64,000 bases of DNA from assembly GCF_003001935.1 (NCBI RefSeq), contig NZ_PVNG01000018.1, positions 1-64,000 on the forward strand, given 5' to 3'. Numbering within the stretch: the first letter of the stretch is position 1; each line of letters begins with the position of its first letter. Under the pieces are notes generated by a model. The model worked only from the letters and a program-made list of their open reading frames with translations, ran no database searches and was not told where the DNA came from. The position numbers were made by a program, and so were the translations under genes. The DNA comes from Nonomuraea fuscirosea (GTDB taxonomy: Bacteria; Actinomycetota; Actinomycetes; Streptosporangiales; Streptosporangiaceae). Shown here in pieces: positions 33,406 through 42,156 of this stretch.

Positions 33406-34421
33406 GCACGAAGATGCCCGTCCCTCAGGCAGGCGGAGCGAGCGCGAAGGCGCTCGTCCGCAAGGCCGGCGGAGGGTTACGGCTCAGCCGGCGGGTGGTG
33501 CTGCTGGCCGCCGGGGGCGTGCTCGCGGGCTGCTCCGCCCGGCGCTCCGACGCCGGCCGCACCCACTTACGGCTGGCCACCGGACCGGCGGGCGCGGTGT
33601 ACCGGCGGATCGGCGGGGCGCTGGCCGAGCACATCTCCGAGCAGGTGCCCGGCGTCACGGTGGTCACCGTGCCGAGCGGGGCGTCCACCGACAACATCCA
33701 GCTGTTACGGGCGGGGGCGGTGCACCTGGGCCTGACCAGCCTCGACGCCCTGATCACGGCCGACGGCAGCACGCCGGGCGGGCTCTCGGCGATCTGCCGC
33801 CTGTACGACAGCCACCTGCACCTGGTCGTCATGGCCGGTTCGCGGATCAGGAAGTTCCGTGACCTGCACGGCAAACGCATCTCCCTCGGCGCCCGCGACT
33901 CGGGCACGGAGTTCACCTCGCTGCGGCTGCTGCGGCTCGGCCGGGTGGAGACGGACGGCCGCTACCTCAGCCAGGCCGAGTCGGCGGCGGCACTGCGCGA
34001 CGGCACGATCGACGCGATGTTCTCCCTGACCGGAGTCCCGACGCCCGCCATCACCGAGTTGGCGCAGCGGCACGCGATCCGGCTGATCCCGATGGACGAG
34101 CAGGCGGACGGGCTGTTCACGGCGTTCCCCGGCCCGTACGCGCCCGCCATGATCCCGGCGACCGCCTACGCCGGCGTCCCCGCGACCCGGACCGTGGCGG
34201 TGCCTAACGTGCTGCTCGCCCGCGACGATCTGCCCGCCGACCTGGTGTACGCCATCACCGACACGGTCTTCACGCACACCCGCACCATCACCTCGGCCAG
34301 CCGCGACGCGGCCGAGGCCATTCCCGTGGCGTGGCAGATCAACGTACGCACCGGGATCGCCACCGCCTCGGCTCCGCTGCATCCTGGCGCGGCCGCCTGG
34401 TTCAAAGAACGCAAACGCTGA
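33402..34421 (+). CDS. TAXI-type TRAP transporter solute-binding lipoprotein
   Basis: The GTG start overlaps the previous stop (GTGA). The 339-residue protein has a basic N-terminus (SRRVVLLAAGG), lipobox LAGC, and the TAXI core: LRLATGPAGAVYRRIGGALA, VTVVTVPSGASTDNIQLLRA, and SLGARDSGTEFTSLRLLRLG. TAXI proteins normally bind anions or amino acids for a TRAP transporter. No TRAP membrane gene is in this window; instead a tripartite tricarboxylate transporter and its two-component system lie next to it. It could therefore be a sensory binding protein for the kinase at 34558. The stop codon lies in a tandem repeat. Confidence 0.85.
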   Translation: MSTKMPVPQAGGASAKALVRKAGGGLRLSRRVVLLAAGGVLAGCSARRSDAGRTHLRLATGPAGAVYRRIGGALAEHISEQVPGVTVVTVPSGASTDNIQLLRAGAVHLGLTSLDALITADGSTPGGLSAICRLYDSHLHLVVMAGSRIRKFRDLHGKRISLGARDSGTEFTSLRLLRLGRVETDGRYLSQAESAAALRDGTIDAMFSLTGVPTPAITELAQRHAIRLIPMDEQADGLFTAFPGPYAPAMIPATAYAGVPATRTVAVPNVLLARDDLPADLVYAITDTVFTHTRTITSASRDAAEAIPVAWQINVRTGIATASAPLHPGAAAWFKERKR

Positions 34422-34498
34422 ACGCCATCGCCGAACGCAAACGCTGAACACCGCGTCGTACGCGAACGCTGAACACCGCGTCGTACGCGAACGCTGAG
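34405..34498 (+). repeat. Tandem repeat over the stop codon of the TAXI gene
   Basis: A unit 'gaacgc(aaac)gctgaac…' recurs with 25-26 bp period, giving TGA at 34419, 34445, 34470 and 34495. 'Gaacaccgcgtcgtacgc' is exact in two units. After the natural TGA the next in-frame stop is the repeated TGA at 34470, 16 codons later. No hairpin is obvious. The remainder to 34557 shows nothing else. Confidence 0.75.
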
Positions 34499-34557
34499 GT
34501 CGGCTCGCCTACAAGACACGATCGGCGAGCGCGACCACGTCCAGCCCACGAGCGCGA

Positions 34558-35985
34558 TCAGCTCGTCTCGCTCACGACCGGCAACGCGACCACCGCGGCG
34601 AAGCCGTGCCCCTCCCCGCCCGCCCGCGGCAGGCCGTCCTCCAGCCGCAGCTCACCCCCCGCCGCCCCCACCAGATCGGCGCAGATCGCCAGCCCCAGCC
34701 CGGTCCCCGGCACGTTCTGATGCCGCGGCGACCGCCAGAACCGCCGCAGCGCCTGAGCCCGTTCCGACACGTCGATCCCCTGCCCGTCGTCACGGACGGC
34801 GATCTCGACGGCTCCACCGGCGCCCGCCCCGACGGAGGCGGCCACGCGGGCGCTGACCTCAACCAGCCGGGCGTCCGACAATCGCAACGCGTTGCTGATC
34901 AGCTCGTCCAGGATGCTGCCCAGCCCGCCGGGCGGCTCCAGCAGCCGCAGCCCGGCCGGCACCTCGACGGTCAAGGTCTGCCCGGCCGTCGCCGTCAGCG
35001 CCCGCCACCGCTCCACCCGGGTCGCCAGCACCGCGTCCAGGTCGACGGGCGACGCCGTTCTGATGCTCTCCATCCGGGCGCTGGCCTGCAACGAGTTCAG
35101 CATCCGCTGCATCGCCTTGAGCTCGTCCACGGCGACGTCGTACACCTGACGCCCTTCGCCGTTCTCCCGCAGGTGCGGCTCCAGGCTCTCGACGGCCAGC
35201 CGGAGGCTGGTCAGCGGGTTGCGCAGCTGGTGCGAGGCGTCCGAGACGAACGCCCGCTGCCGCTGCACGGCGTTCTCGACCGCGTCCATCATGGTGTTGA
35301 ACGACTCCGCCAGCCGCCGCAGCTCGACCGGGCCCGCCTCGGCGTCGGCCCGGGTGGTGAGGTCGCCCTGGGAGATGCGCGAGCTCGCCGCGTCCAGCTC
35401 GCGCACCGGCCGCAGCACCCACGCCGACACCGGCCAGGCCACGGCCGTCAGCGCGACCAGGGGGAGCAGGCCGAGCGCGGCGAGCTGGGCCCACCGCACG
35501 AGGATGCCCTGCCGGGTCTTCGACAGATCGGAGATGGTCACGACGGCGCCGACGACCTCGCTGTCGCGACCCACCGGCTCGGCGACCACGAGCGCGGAGT
35601 CGTCCCACGGCGCCCAGTCGCCGGACGGCTCCGGTCTCGTCCCGGCCAGCGCCGCGGTCACGATGCGCGGCAGCGCGGGCTCGTTCCTGGCCGCCTTCTG
35701 GTATGCGCCCACAGGGCCGATCAGCACCGTGCCCGAGGTGTCGATGACCGCGACCGGGATGCCGTAGAGCTCGTGGTAGCGGGCCAGCTCCCGGTGCAGC
35801 GCCTCGGTCCTGCCGGTGGAGAGTGCGGTCTCGGCCAGGGAGGCGAATCTGCCGACGTCGTTGAGCCGGTCGACGTACGTCTCCTGGATCTCCCGCTCGG
35901 CCACGCTGACGCTGAGCGGCACCCCGAGCGCGGCGACGAGCAGCACCGCGAGGGGCACGAGGACGACCAGCAGGCGACGATGCAC
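34558..35985 (-). CDS. tctE: Sensor histidine kinase, TctE-like
   Basis: The 475-residue protein has a first membrane segment (LVVLVPLAVLLVAALGV), an extracellular sensing part of about 130 residues (…REIQETYVDRLNDVGRFAS…), a second membrane segment near residue 165-190, and HAMP (LRPVREL…ISQGDLTTRA). The HisKA box is SDASHQLRNPLTSLRLAVES, and HATPase boxes are LISNALRLSD, DDGQGIDVSERAQ and GTGLGLAICADL. The receiver gene lies 6 bp upstream. Position beside tctCBA and the length match TctE kinases sensing tricarboxylates. Name and ligand are inferred from context. Confidence 0.88.
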   Translation of the reverse strand: MHRRLLVVLVPLAVLLVAALGVPLSVSVAEREIQETYVDRLNDVGRFASLAETALSTGRTEALHRELARYHELYGIPVAVIDTSGTVLIGPVGAYQKAARNEPALPRIVTAALAGTRPEPSGDWAPWDDSALVVAEPVGRDSEVVGAVVTISDLSKTRQGILVRWAQLAALGLLPLVALTAVAWPVSAWVLRPVRELDAASSRISQGDLTTRADAEAGPVELRRLAESFNTMMDAVENAVQRQRAFVSDASHQLRNPLTSLRLAVESLEPHLRENGEGRQVYDVAVDELKAMQRMLNSLQASARMESIRTASPVDLDAVLATRVERWRALTATAGQTLTVEVPAGLRLLEPPGGLGSILDELISNALRLSDARLVEVSARVAASVGAGAGGAVEIAVRDDGQGIDVSERAQALRRFWRSPRHQNVPGTGLGLAICADLVGAAGGELRLEDGLPRAGGEGHGFAAVVALPVVSETS

Positions 35986-35991
35986 GGGAGG

Positions 35992-36675
35992 TCAGCCGAT
36001 CAGCTCCGGATGGTCGGCCAGGAGCCGATATCCGACCCCGTGGATCGTGCGGATGATGACGGCGGGCCCGAGTTTGTGGCGTAACGCGGCGATGTGGGTG
36101 TCGAGGGTACGGCTGGAGGACTCCCAGGTCGCGCCCCAGATCTGGTCGAGGATGACGTCGCGGCTCACCACGTTGGGCGCCCGGCGGGCCAGCAGCAGGA
36201 GCAGCTCGAACTCCTTGCGGGTCAGCGTCACCGGCGTGTCCTCGACGGTGACCTCGCGGGTGCCGACGCCGATCCGCATCGGGCCGAGGACGAGCGGCTC
36301 GTCGGGGTGGCTCAGGGCGCGGGCCACCCGGGTGCGCCGCAGCACGGCGTCGATCCTGGCCAGCAGCTCGGGGATGCCGAACGGCTTGACGATGTAGTCG
36401 TCGGCGCCGGCGCGCAGGCCGCGGACCCGTTCGTGCTCCTCGGAGCGGGCGGTCACGGCGATGACGGCGGTCTCGGGGCGGTCGCGGAGCTTGCGGATCA
36501 CGTCGAGCCCGTCGCCGTCGGGCAGGCCCAGGTCGACGAGGACCACGTCGGACGGTGCGGCGCGGACCGCCTCGGCCGCGGTGGCCAGGCGATGCACCTC
36601 GAAACCCGCCTGAGCCAGGACCGTGACCAGGCCCCGCGCCACGCGGTCGTCATCCTCGATGATGGTGATCCGCAT
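35992..36675 (-). CDS. tctD: Response regulator, OmpR/TctD-like
   Basis: The 227-residue protein has a receiver domain (IIEDDDRVARG; phospho-acceptor D48 in VVLVDLGLPDGDGLD; Lys in DYIVKPFGI) and an OmpR-type winged helix (LTRKEFELLLLLARRAPNVV, SRTLDTHIAALRHKLGP, IRTIHGVGYRLLAD). ATG 36675 starts the conserved receiver. It is divergent from tctC across 171 bp that hold an 18-bp direct repeat, its probable binding site. Confidence 0.92.
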   Translation of the reverse strand: MRITIIEDDDRVARGLVTVLAQAGFEVHRLATAAEAVRAAPSDVVLVDLGLPDGDGLDVIRKLRDRPETAVIAVTARSEEHERVRGLRAGADDYIVKPFGIPELLARIDAVLRRTRVARALSHPDEPLVLGPMRIGVGTREVTVEDTPVTLTRKEFELLLLLARRAPNVVSRDVILDQIWGATWESSSRTLDTHIAALRHKLGPAVIIRTIHGVGYRLLADHPELIG

Positions 36676-36721
36676 ACCGGATTGTACGACCGGCGTCCCT
36701 ACCGGCGTCACCCCCCGAGTT

Positions 36722-36769
36722 CTTGGGATTTCTCTGACATCAGGCGCATTCCTTGGGATTCCTCTGACA
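36722..36769. promoter_or_regulatory. 18-bp direct repeat, 30-bp period, candidate TctD sites
   Basis: CTTGGGATTTCTCTGACA (36722-36739) and CTTGGGATTCCTCTGACA (36752-36769) differ at one base. Their period of about three helical turns places both on the same DNA face, in keeping with OmpR-family direct-repeat binding. They sit between tctD and tctC. Confidence 0.65.
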
Positions 36770-36846
36770 CCATCCGCGCTCCCGCCATTCGAGACTGAGT
36801 CGGCGCACTCATCGAAATATGCGCATGTGCGACGAGGAGACGCGAC

Positions 36847-37878
36847 ATGAAGACGTTCCGCACGTACAGGACCGCCACGCGGATGATCACCGCGATCGGT
36901 GTGGTCACGCTCGTCGCGGCCTGCTCCGGCAACGGCGGCACGGGCGGGGGCACGACGGCCGCGGCCGGCGCCGGCTACCCGGAGCAGAACATCACGATCG
37001 TCGTGCCGTTCAGCGCGGGCGGCCCCACCGACACCGTCACCCGCCTGATCGCCACACCCATGGCGGCCAAGCTCGGCGGCAAGATCGTCGTGCAGAACGT
37101 CGAGGGCGCCGGCGGCACGGTCGGCGCCGGCGAGGTCTCGCGGGCGGAGGCCGACGGCTACACCGTGCTCATGCACCACATCGGCATGTCGACGGCGCCC
37201 GCGCTCTACCAGAACCTCGGCTACCAGCCGGTCGAGAGCTTCGAGACGATCGGCCTGGTCACCGAGGTGCCGATGACGATCGTGGCCCGCAAGGACTTCG
37301 AGCCCAAGACCCTGCAAGAGCTGGTCACCTACGTGAAGGCCAACTCCGGCAAGGTCACCCTCGCCAACGCCGGCATTGGCGCCGCCTCCCACCTGTGCGG
37401 CCTGCTCTTCCAGAGCGCCACCGGCGTCAAACTGCAGGAGGTCCCGTACGAGGGCACCGGCCCCGCGCTGACCGACCTCGTCGGCGGCCAGGTCGACTTC
37501 ATGTGCGACCAGACCACCAACACCAGCGGCCAGATCACGGCGGGCGAGGTGAAGGCGTACGCGGTCACCACGCCTGAGCGGGTGAAGAGTCTGCCCGACC
37601 TGCCCACCACCACCGAGGGCGGGCTGCCCGACCTCAAGGTCAGCGTCTGGCACGGCCTCTACGCGCCGAAGGGCACGCCGAAGGAGGTCGTGCAGAAGCT
37701 GTCCGAGGCGCTGCAGGCGGCCCTGGTCGACCAGAAGGTCATCGACCAGATGGCCAAGCTCGGCACCGCCCCGGTCCCGGCCGCGGACGCGACGCCGCAG
37801 GCGCACCTGACCAAGCTCCAGGAGCAGCTCGGCACCTGGGCGAAGGTCATCGCCGACGCCGGCGTGAAGGCCTCCTGA
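36847..37878 (+). CDS. tctC: Tripartite tricarboxylate transporter substrate-binding protein
   Basis: The 343-residue lipoprotein (lipobox LVAAC) has the TctC fold: YPEQNITIVVPFSAGGPTDT, VVQNVEGAGGTVGAGEVSRA, ADGYTVLMHHIGMSTAPALY, LANAGIGAASHLCGLLFQSA and VPYEGTGPALTDLVGGQVDF. It binds a carboxylate outside the cell and passes it to TctA/TctB. The tctB GTG follows its TGA directly. Two direct repeats upstream suggest control by the divergent TctD. Confidence 0.93.
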   Translation: MKTFRTYRTATRMITAIGVVTLVAACSGNGGTGGGTTAAAGAGYPEQNITIVVPFSAGGPTDTVTRLIATPMAAKLGGKIVVQNVEGAGGTVGAGEVSRAEADGYTVLMHHIGMSTAPALYQNLGYQPVESFETIGLVTEVPMTIVARKDFEPKTLQELVTYVKANSGKVTLANAGIGAASHLCGLLFQSATGVKLQEVPYEGTGPALTDLVGGQVDFMCDQTTNTSGQITAGEVKAYAVTTPERVKSLPDLPTTTEGGLPDLKVSVWHGLYAPKGTPKEVVQKLSEALQAALVDQKVIDQMAKLGTAPVPAADATPQAHLTKLQEQLGTWAKVIADAGVKAS

Positions 37879-38340
37879 GTGGAGCGCCGCCGCTCTCTTC
37901 CCGACGTCCTCGCCGGGGGGATCTTCATCCTGATCGGTGGCGCGTTCGTGGCGGGGGCGCTCGGCTACGAGCTGGGCACCCCGCTGCGGATGGGCCCCGG
38001 AGCCTTCCCGCTGCTCGTCGGCCTGATCGTGGCCGGGCTGGGCCTCGCCATCGTGGTCAAGGGCCTCGTCGCCGGCGAGGTGATCGCGTTCGGTCCGGTC
38101 CCGTGGCGGGCGGTCGCCGTCATCACGGTCGCGGTCCTGTTCTTCGGCTTCACCGTACGCGGCCTCGGGTTCGTGCCGACCTCGGCGGTGACGGCCCTGC
38201 TCACCACGCTGGCCAGCACGCGCGTACGGCCGCTCATGGCCGTGGCCGTGGCGGCCGGGCTGACCGCGGCCAGCACGCTCATCTTCGTCGTCGGACTCCA
38301 GCTGCGGATCCCGCTCGTGGGCCCGTGGCTGGGATTCTGA
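37879..38340 (+). CDS. tctB: Tripartite tricarboxylate transporter small membrane subunit
   Basis: The 153-residue membrane protein has four hydrophobic segments and the TctB pattern GTPLRMGPGAFPLLVGLI near residue 37, followed by AVLFFGFTVRGLGFVPTS. It begins with GTG immediately after the tctC stop and ends 20 bp before tctA. It is the small partner of TctA in the cytoplasmic membrane. Confidence 0.9.
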   Translation: MERRRSLPDVLAGGIFILIGGAFVAGALGYELGTPLRMGPGAFPLLVGLIVAGLGLAIVVKGLVAGEVIAFGPVPWRAVAVITVAVLFFGFTVRGLGFVPTSAVTALLTTLASTRVRPLMAVAVAAGLTAASTLIFVVGLQLRIPLVGPWLGF

Positions 38341-38360
38341 CGCGGCTTCCGGATTGAGGC

Positions 38361-39866
38361 ATGGAACTCCTCGACAACCTCGCCCTGGGCTTCTCCACCG
38401 CCCTCCTGGTCCAGAACGTCCTCTACTGCTTCGTGGGAGTGCTGCTCGGCACGGCGGTCGGCGTACTGCCCGGCATCGGTCCGACGGCGACGGTGGCGAT
38501 GCTGCTGCCGATCACGTTCAGCTTCGAGCCGGTCACCGCGCTGATCATGCTGGCCGGCATCTACTACGGCGCCCAGTACGGCGGCTCGACGACCGCCATC
38601 CTGATCAACCTGCCCGGTGAGTCGTCGGCGGCGGTCACCGCGCTCGACGGGCACGAGATGGCGAGGCAGGGCCGGGCCGGCGCGGCGCTGGCCGCCGCCG
38701 CGGTCGGGTCCTTCATCGCGGGCACGATCGCCACCGTCGCGCTCGCCGTCGCCGCGCCGCCGCTGGCCCGCGTCGCGCTGCAGTTCGGCCCGGCCGAGTA
38801 CTTCGCGCTGGTGCTGCTCGGACTGATCGTGTCGATCGCGCTGGCCCGCGGCACGGCGCTCAAGGCGCTGGCCATGATCGCGCTCGGCGTCCTGCTCGGC
38901 ACCGTCGGCCAGGACATCTACACCGGCACCCCGCGCTTCGTGTTCGACCAGCGCGAACTGTACGGCGGCATCGACTTCGTCTCCGTCGCCGTCGGCATGT
39001 TCGGGCTGGCCGAGATCCTGCGCAACCTGGAGAACGAGCAGACCCGCACGGCGGTCATCGGCAGGGTGAAGAACCTCTGGCCGACCCGCGAGGACCGGCG
39101 CAGGATCGTCGGCCCCATCCTGCGCGGCACCGGACTCGGCGCCGCGCTCGGCGTCCTGCCCGGCGGCGGCCACGTGCTGGCCTCGTTCACCTCGTACGCG
39201 GTCGAGAAGCGGATCTCGAAGCGGCGGGAGGAGTTCGGCAGCGGCGCGATCGAAGGCGTGGCCGGCCCCGAGTCGGCGAACAACGCCGCCGCGCAGACTT
39301 CATTCATCCCGCTGCTCACTCTGGGCCTGCCCGCCCATCCGGTGATGGCGCTGATGGTCGGCGCGTTCATCGTGCACGGCATCACCCCGGGACCGAACGT
39401 CATCACCGACGAGCCCGCGCTGTTCTGGGGGCTGATCGCGTCGATGTGGATCGGGAACGTGCTGCTCGTGCTGCTGAACCTGCCGCTGATCGGCATCTGG
39501 GTGCGCATGCTGCACATTCCGTACCAGGTGCTGTTCCCGATGATCATCCTGTTCGCGTCGATCGGCACGTACTCGCTGGGCTTCAACGCCTACGACGTCT
39601 ACGCGATCGTCTTCTTCGGGCTCCTCGGGTACGTCCTGATCAAGTGCGGCTGCGAGCCGGCGCCGCTGCTGCTCGGCTTCGTCCTCGGGCCGCTGCTGGA
39701 GGAGAACCTGCGCCGGGCGCTGATCATCTCCCGCGGCGACGCGTCGGTCTTCCTGACCCGGCCGATCTCCGCGGTGCTCCTGGCCCTGACCGTGGCGGCG
39801 CTCGTCGTCGCCGTGCTGCCCGCGATCCGGCGGCGGCGCGAGGTCGTGTTCACCGAGGAGGAGTAG
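38361..39866 (+). CDS. tctA: Tripartite tricarboxylate transporter large membrane subunit
   Basis: The 501-residue protein has about 10-12 membrane segments and TctA signatures: GVLLGTAVGVLPGIGPTATV, IYYGAQYGGSTTAILINLPG, and GVAGPESANNAAAQTSFIPL with LTLGLPAHPVMALMVGA. The duplicated G-rich motifs of the transport core are intact. It is the main permease for tri- or dicarboxylates. The stop lies 3 bp from the convergent methyltransferase stop. Confidence 0.95.
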   Translation: MELLDNLALGFSTALLVQNVLYCFVGVLLGTAVGVLPGIGPTATVAMLLPITFSFEPVTALIMLAGIYYGAQYGGSTTAILINLPGESSAAVTALDGHEMARQGRAGAALAAAAVGSFIAGTIATVALAVAAPPLARVALQFGPAEYFALVLLGLIVSIALARGTALKALAMIALGVLLGTVGQDIYTGTPRFVFDQRELYGGIDFVSVAVGMFGLAEILRNLENEQTRTAVIGRVKNLWPTREDRRRIVGPILRGTGLGAALGVLPGGGHVLASFTSYAVEKRISKRREEFGSGAIEGVAGPESANNAAAQTSFIPLLTLGLPAHPVMALMVGAFIVHGITPGPNVITDEPALFWGLIASMWIGNVLLVLLNLPLIGIWVRMLHIPYQVLFPMIILFASIGTYSLGFNAYDVYAIVFFGLLGYVLIKCGCEPAPLLLGFVLGPLLEENLRRALIISRGDASVFLTRPISAVLLALTVAALVVAVLPAIRRRREVVFTEEE

Positions 39867-39869
39867 TGC

Positions 39870-40655
39870 TCAACGCCGCCAGACGAACTCCAGCCACGGT
39901 GGAGCCACCGCCATGAAGTGGTGCCAGGTCCCCGGCTCCGCCTCGGCGTCGCCGTCGTCGACCTCGGCCAGGAAACGCAGCGTGAAGCCCTCGGCGACCA
40001 GGCCGTTGACGATGCGGCTCAGCGTCTGCCGGTATTCGCGGGGCCGCTGGACGGCCCGGCCGCCCGGCTCGCGCTCGTAGACCCAGTCCTGGTCGGGGTA
40101 GCTCGTCTCGGCGCCGTCCTCGTAGGGCTGGTCGAGTGTGTAGCCGGCGCCGTTCCAGGCGTGGTGGGTGAGCCCGGAGTAGAACGGGTTGGCGCACATC
40201 AGGTAGTAGTCGCCGCCCGCCGCGACGACACCGGCCACCTCGCGGAACACGACCCGCGCGTCGGGGACGAAGGTCAGCGAGTACGGATGCCAGACCAGGT
40301 CGAACGAGGAGCCGCGGAGGGCCGACAGATCCCGCATGTCCCCCTGGACCGTGCGGATGCCGACGCCGTAGTGGTCGGCCGCCTGACGGTCGCGCTCCAA
40401 CTGCCCCGAGGAGATGTCGAAGACGGTCACGTCCGCGCCGAGCAGGGCGAACGCCGCGGACTGCTGGCCGCCGCCGCTCGCCAGGCAGAGCACCCTGCGG
40501 CCCGCCACGTCACCGGGCAGGCCGAGCCGTTCGAGGCCGAGGTAGCCGCGGGCGCTGTCCTGGTCCAGGTCGAGCATGGGCCTGGTGAACAGGGCGTCCG
40601 CCTCGACCAGGGCCTGCCAGCGCTCTTCGTTGTAGCGATAGACACCGTCCCGCAT
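39870..40655 (-). CDS. Class I SAM-dependent methyltransferase
   Basis: The 261-residue protein has motif I RRVLCLASGGGQQSAAFALL, the acidic motif II VTVFDISSGQLERDR, and motif III region IRTVQGDMRDLSALRGSSFD followed by LVWHPYSLTFVPD. The N-terminal YRYNEERWQALVEADALFTR is shared with many actinomycete small-molecule methyltransferases. The substrate is unknown. It is convergent with tctA and has no co-transcribed partner. Confidence 0.88.
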   Translation of the reverse strand: MRDGVYRYNEERWQALVEADALFTRPMLDLDQDSARGYLGLERLGLPGDVAGRRVLCLASGGGQQSAAFALLGADVTVFDISSGQLERDRQAADHYGVGIRTVQGDMRDLSALRGSSFDLVWHPYSLTFVPDARVVFREVAGVVAAGGDYYLMCANPFYSGLTHHAWNGAGYTLDQPYEDGAETSYPDQDWVYEREPGGRAVQRPREYRQTLSRIVNGLVAEGFTLRFLAEVDDGDAEAEPGTWHHFMAVAPPWLEFVWRR

Positions 40656-41131
40656 GGCGGTCAGCGTAGCGATCTTCCTGGTACGTCGTCGAGGGCGCGG
40701 TTGACACCGGGGGCGGGCGCGGCTTCAATGGCGGGGCGTGTCGTGTGACGCCGATCGGGAGGACGTCGGCGGGTGGGCGGCACCGGTACCAAGGGGATGA
40801 TCATCGTGGACTCACACGTCACAGGTCGCGCCTAGGCGCTCAGCGCCCGCGCGTCATCCCCGGATGACCTGCCCTTGGCGGCTCACCGATCAGGTCGGTG
40901 CTCGCCGTCCGGGCGATGACGACGCACCGTTCCGGCTCTGACCGCGCTTTTCGCGGTCGCCGGCTTCTTCGCCGCGTTTCGACGGTGTCCGGCTGTTCTA
41001 CCCGCGCTTGGCGGTGTCCAGCTGTTCCACCGCGTCTTCGCGGTTCATCTCAGCGTGCCCATGCCCGTGTACCTGCGTGCCCGTGTACCGGCGTGCCCTG
41101 CTTGCCTCGGGCGATCGAAAAGGACCTCCTC
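40656..41131. other. 476-bp intergenic region with short tandem repeats
   Basis: No gene is supported here. At about 40985-41045 'cggtgtccggctgttc.acc' and 'cggtgtccagctgttccacc' recur with about 30-bp period, with related 'ttcgcggt' blocks before and after. At 41050-41105 'gtgcccgtgta' type units recur. The downstream hydrolase promoter must lie in or near these repeats. Confidence 0.5.
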
Positions 41132-42013
41132 ATGAACCTGAACCTCACCCACATCCCCGCAAACCAACACGAAGCGGACGGCGTCCGTGCCCAGATGGGC
41201 CGGCTGTTCACCGACCCGCCGTCGCTCGACGGCGACGCGAGCCTCGACCCCGTGCTGCCGGAGACCGGCGGCGTGCCCGGCGCCTGGGTCACGGCCGGCG
41301 GCCGCACCCTGGAGGACGGCGTCACTCTGTACGTGCACGGCGGCGGCTTCTCCATGAGCAACCCGCCGATGGAACGGATCATGGCCCACCGCCTGTCCAA
41401 GGCCACCGGCCGGCCGGTCTACGCTGTGGACTACCGCCTGGCGCCCGCGCATCCGTACCCGGCCGCGATCGAGGACGTGCTGGCCGCGTACCGAGCCCTG
41501 CTCGCCCAAGGGGTGCCGGCCGGCCGGATCCTGCTGGTCGGCGAGTCGGCCGGCGCCACGCTGGTCCTGTCGGCCCTGCTGCTGGTCGCCGCCGCCGGGG
41601 ACCCCATGCCCGGCGGAGCCGTTCCCGTCTCCCCGATCACCGACCTCGCGGCCTCGTTCCCCGCGCCGGGCGAGGGCGGCGGGCGCGACTCGATCGACCC
41701 GTCCATCATGGAGCCGATCACCACCCAGTACCTGGCCGGCGCCCGCCCCGACGAGGCGCCGCAGTCCCCCCTCTACGGCGACCTGCGCGGGCTCGCGCCG
41801 CTCCTGTTGTCGGTCGGGGGCGACGAGATCCTGCTCAAGGACGTGCACCGCTTCGCCGAGGCGGCGTCGGCGGCGGGCACACCGGTGGACCTCGACGTGT
41901 ACGAGGGGATGCCGCACGCCTTCCACGCGGCCGTACTGGTCGCCGAGGACGAGCACCTCCCCACGACCACGACCTTCCTGAACCGGCTGGCCGCGTGGGC
42001 AGGGCGGCACTGA
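41132..42013 (+). CDS. Alpha/beta hydrolase, HSL-type esterase
   Basis: The start at ATG 41132 follows AAGGA. The 293-residue protein has the HSL-family oxyanion loop TLYVHGGGFSMSNPP, the nucleophile elbow LLVGESAGATL, the Asp region LSVGGDEILLKD, and the late His in EGMPHAFHA. Together these form a complete Ser-Asp-His triad. Such enzymes hydrolyse short-chain esters or lactones. The substrate is unknown and the gene is monocistronic. Confidence 0.92.
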   Translation: MNLNLTHIPANQHEADGVRAQMGRLFTDPPSLDGDASLDPVLPETGGVPGAWVTAGGRTLEDGVTLYVHGGGFSMSNPPMERIMAHRLSKATGRPVYAVDYRLAPAHPYPAAIEDVLAAYRALLAQGVPAGRILLVGESAGATLVLSALLLVAAAGDPMPGGAVPVSPITDLAASFPAPGEGGGRDSIDPSIMEPITTQYLAGARPDEAPQSPLYGDLRGLAPLLLSVGGDEILLKDVHRFAEAASAAGTPVDLDVYEGMPHAFHAAVLVAEDEHLPTTTTFLNRLAAWAGRH

Positions 42014-42114
42014 CGTACGGACTCTGCCGCTTTCTCATCAGGACGCCCACTCCGGACTTGAATGAGCCGTGCTGGGGCTCACGGCCGAGTTCGGCATCTT
42101 CCGCCGCAACCGGC

Positions 42115-42151
42115 GCCGGGCCGGCCGTACCCGCTGACAGGCCGGCCCGGC
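42115..42151. terminator. 12-bp perfect hairpin between convergent genes
   Basis: GCCGGGCCGGCC (42115-42126) pairs with GGCCGGCCCGGC (42140-42151) around a 13-base loop. It lies between the hydrolase stop and the convergent tetR stop. Confidence 0.75.
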
Positions 42152-42156
42152 TCGGC

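Noticed and set aside
35992..37806. A 604-codon minus-strand frame including the TctD-like regulator
   Set aside because: The first 377 codons are antisense to tctC; the real regulator starts at 36675 with its receiver domain.
40898..41131. Upstream ATG giving a 371-residue form of the HSL-type esterase
   Set aside because: The extension is R/C/P-rich with repeat-derived codons and no homology-like features; ATG 41132 has a ribosome binding site and begins the conserved part.
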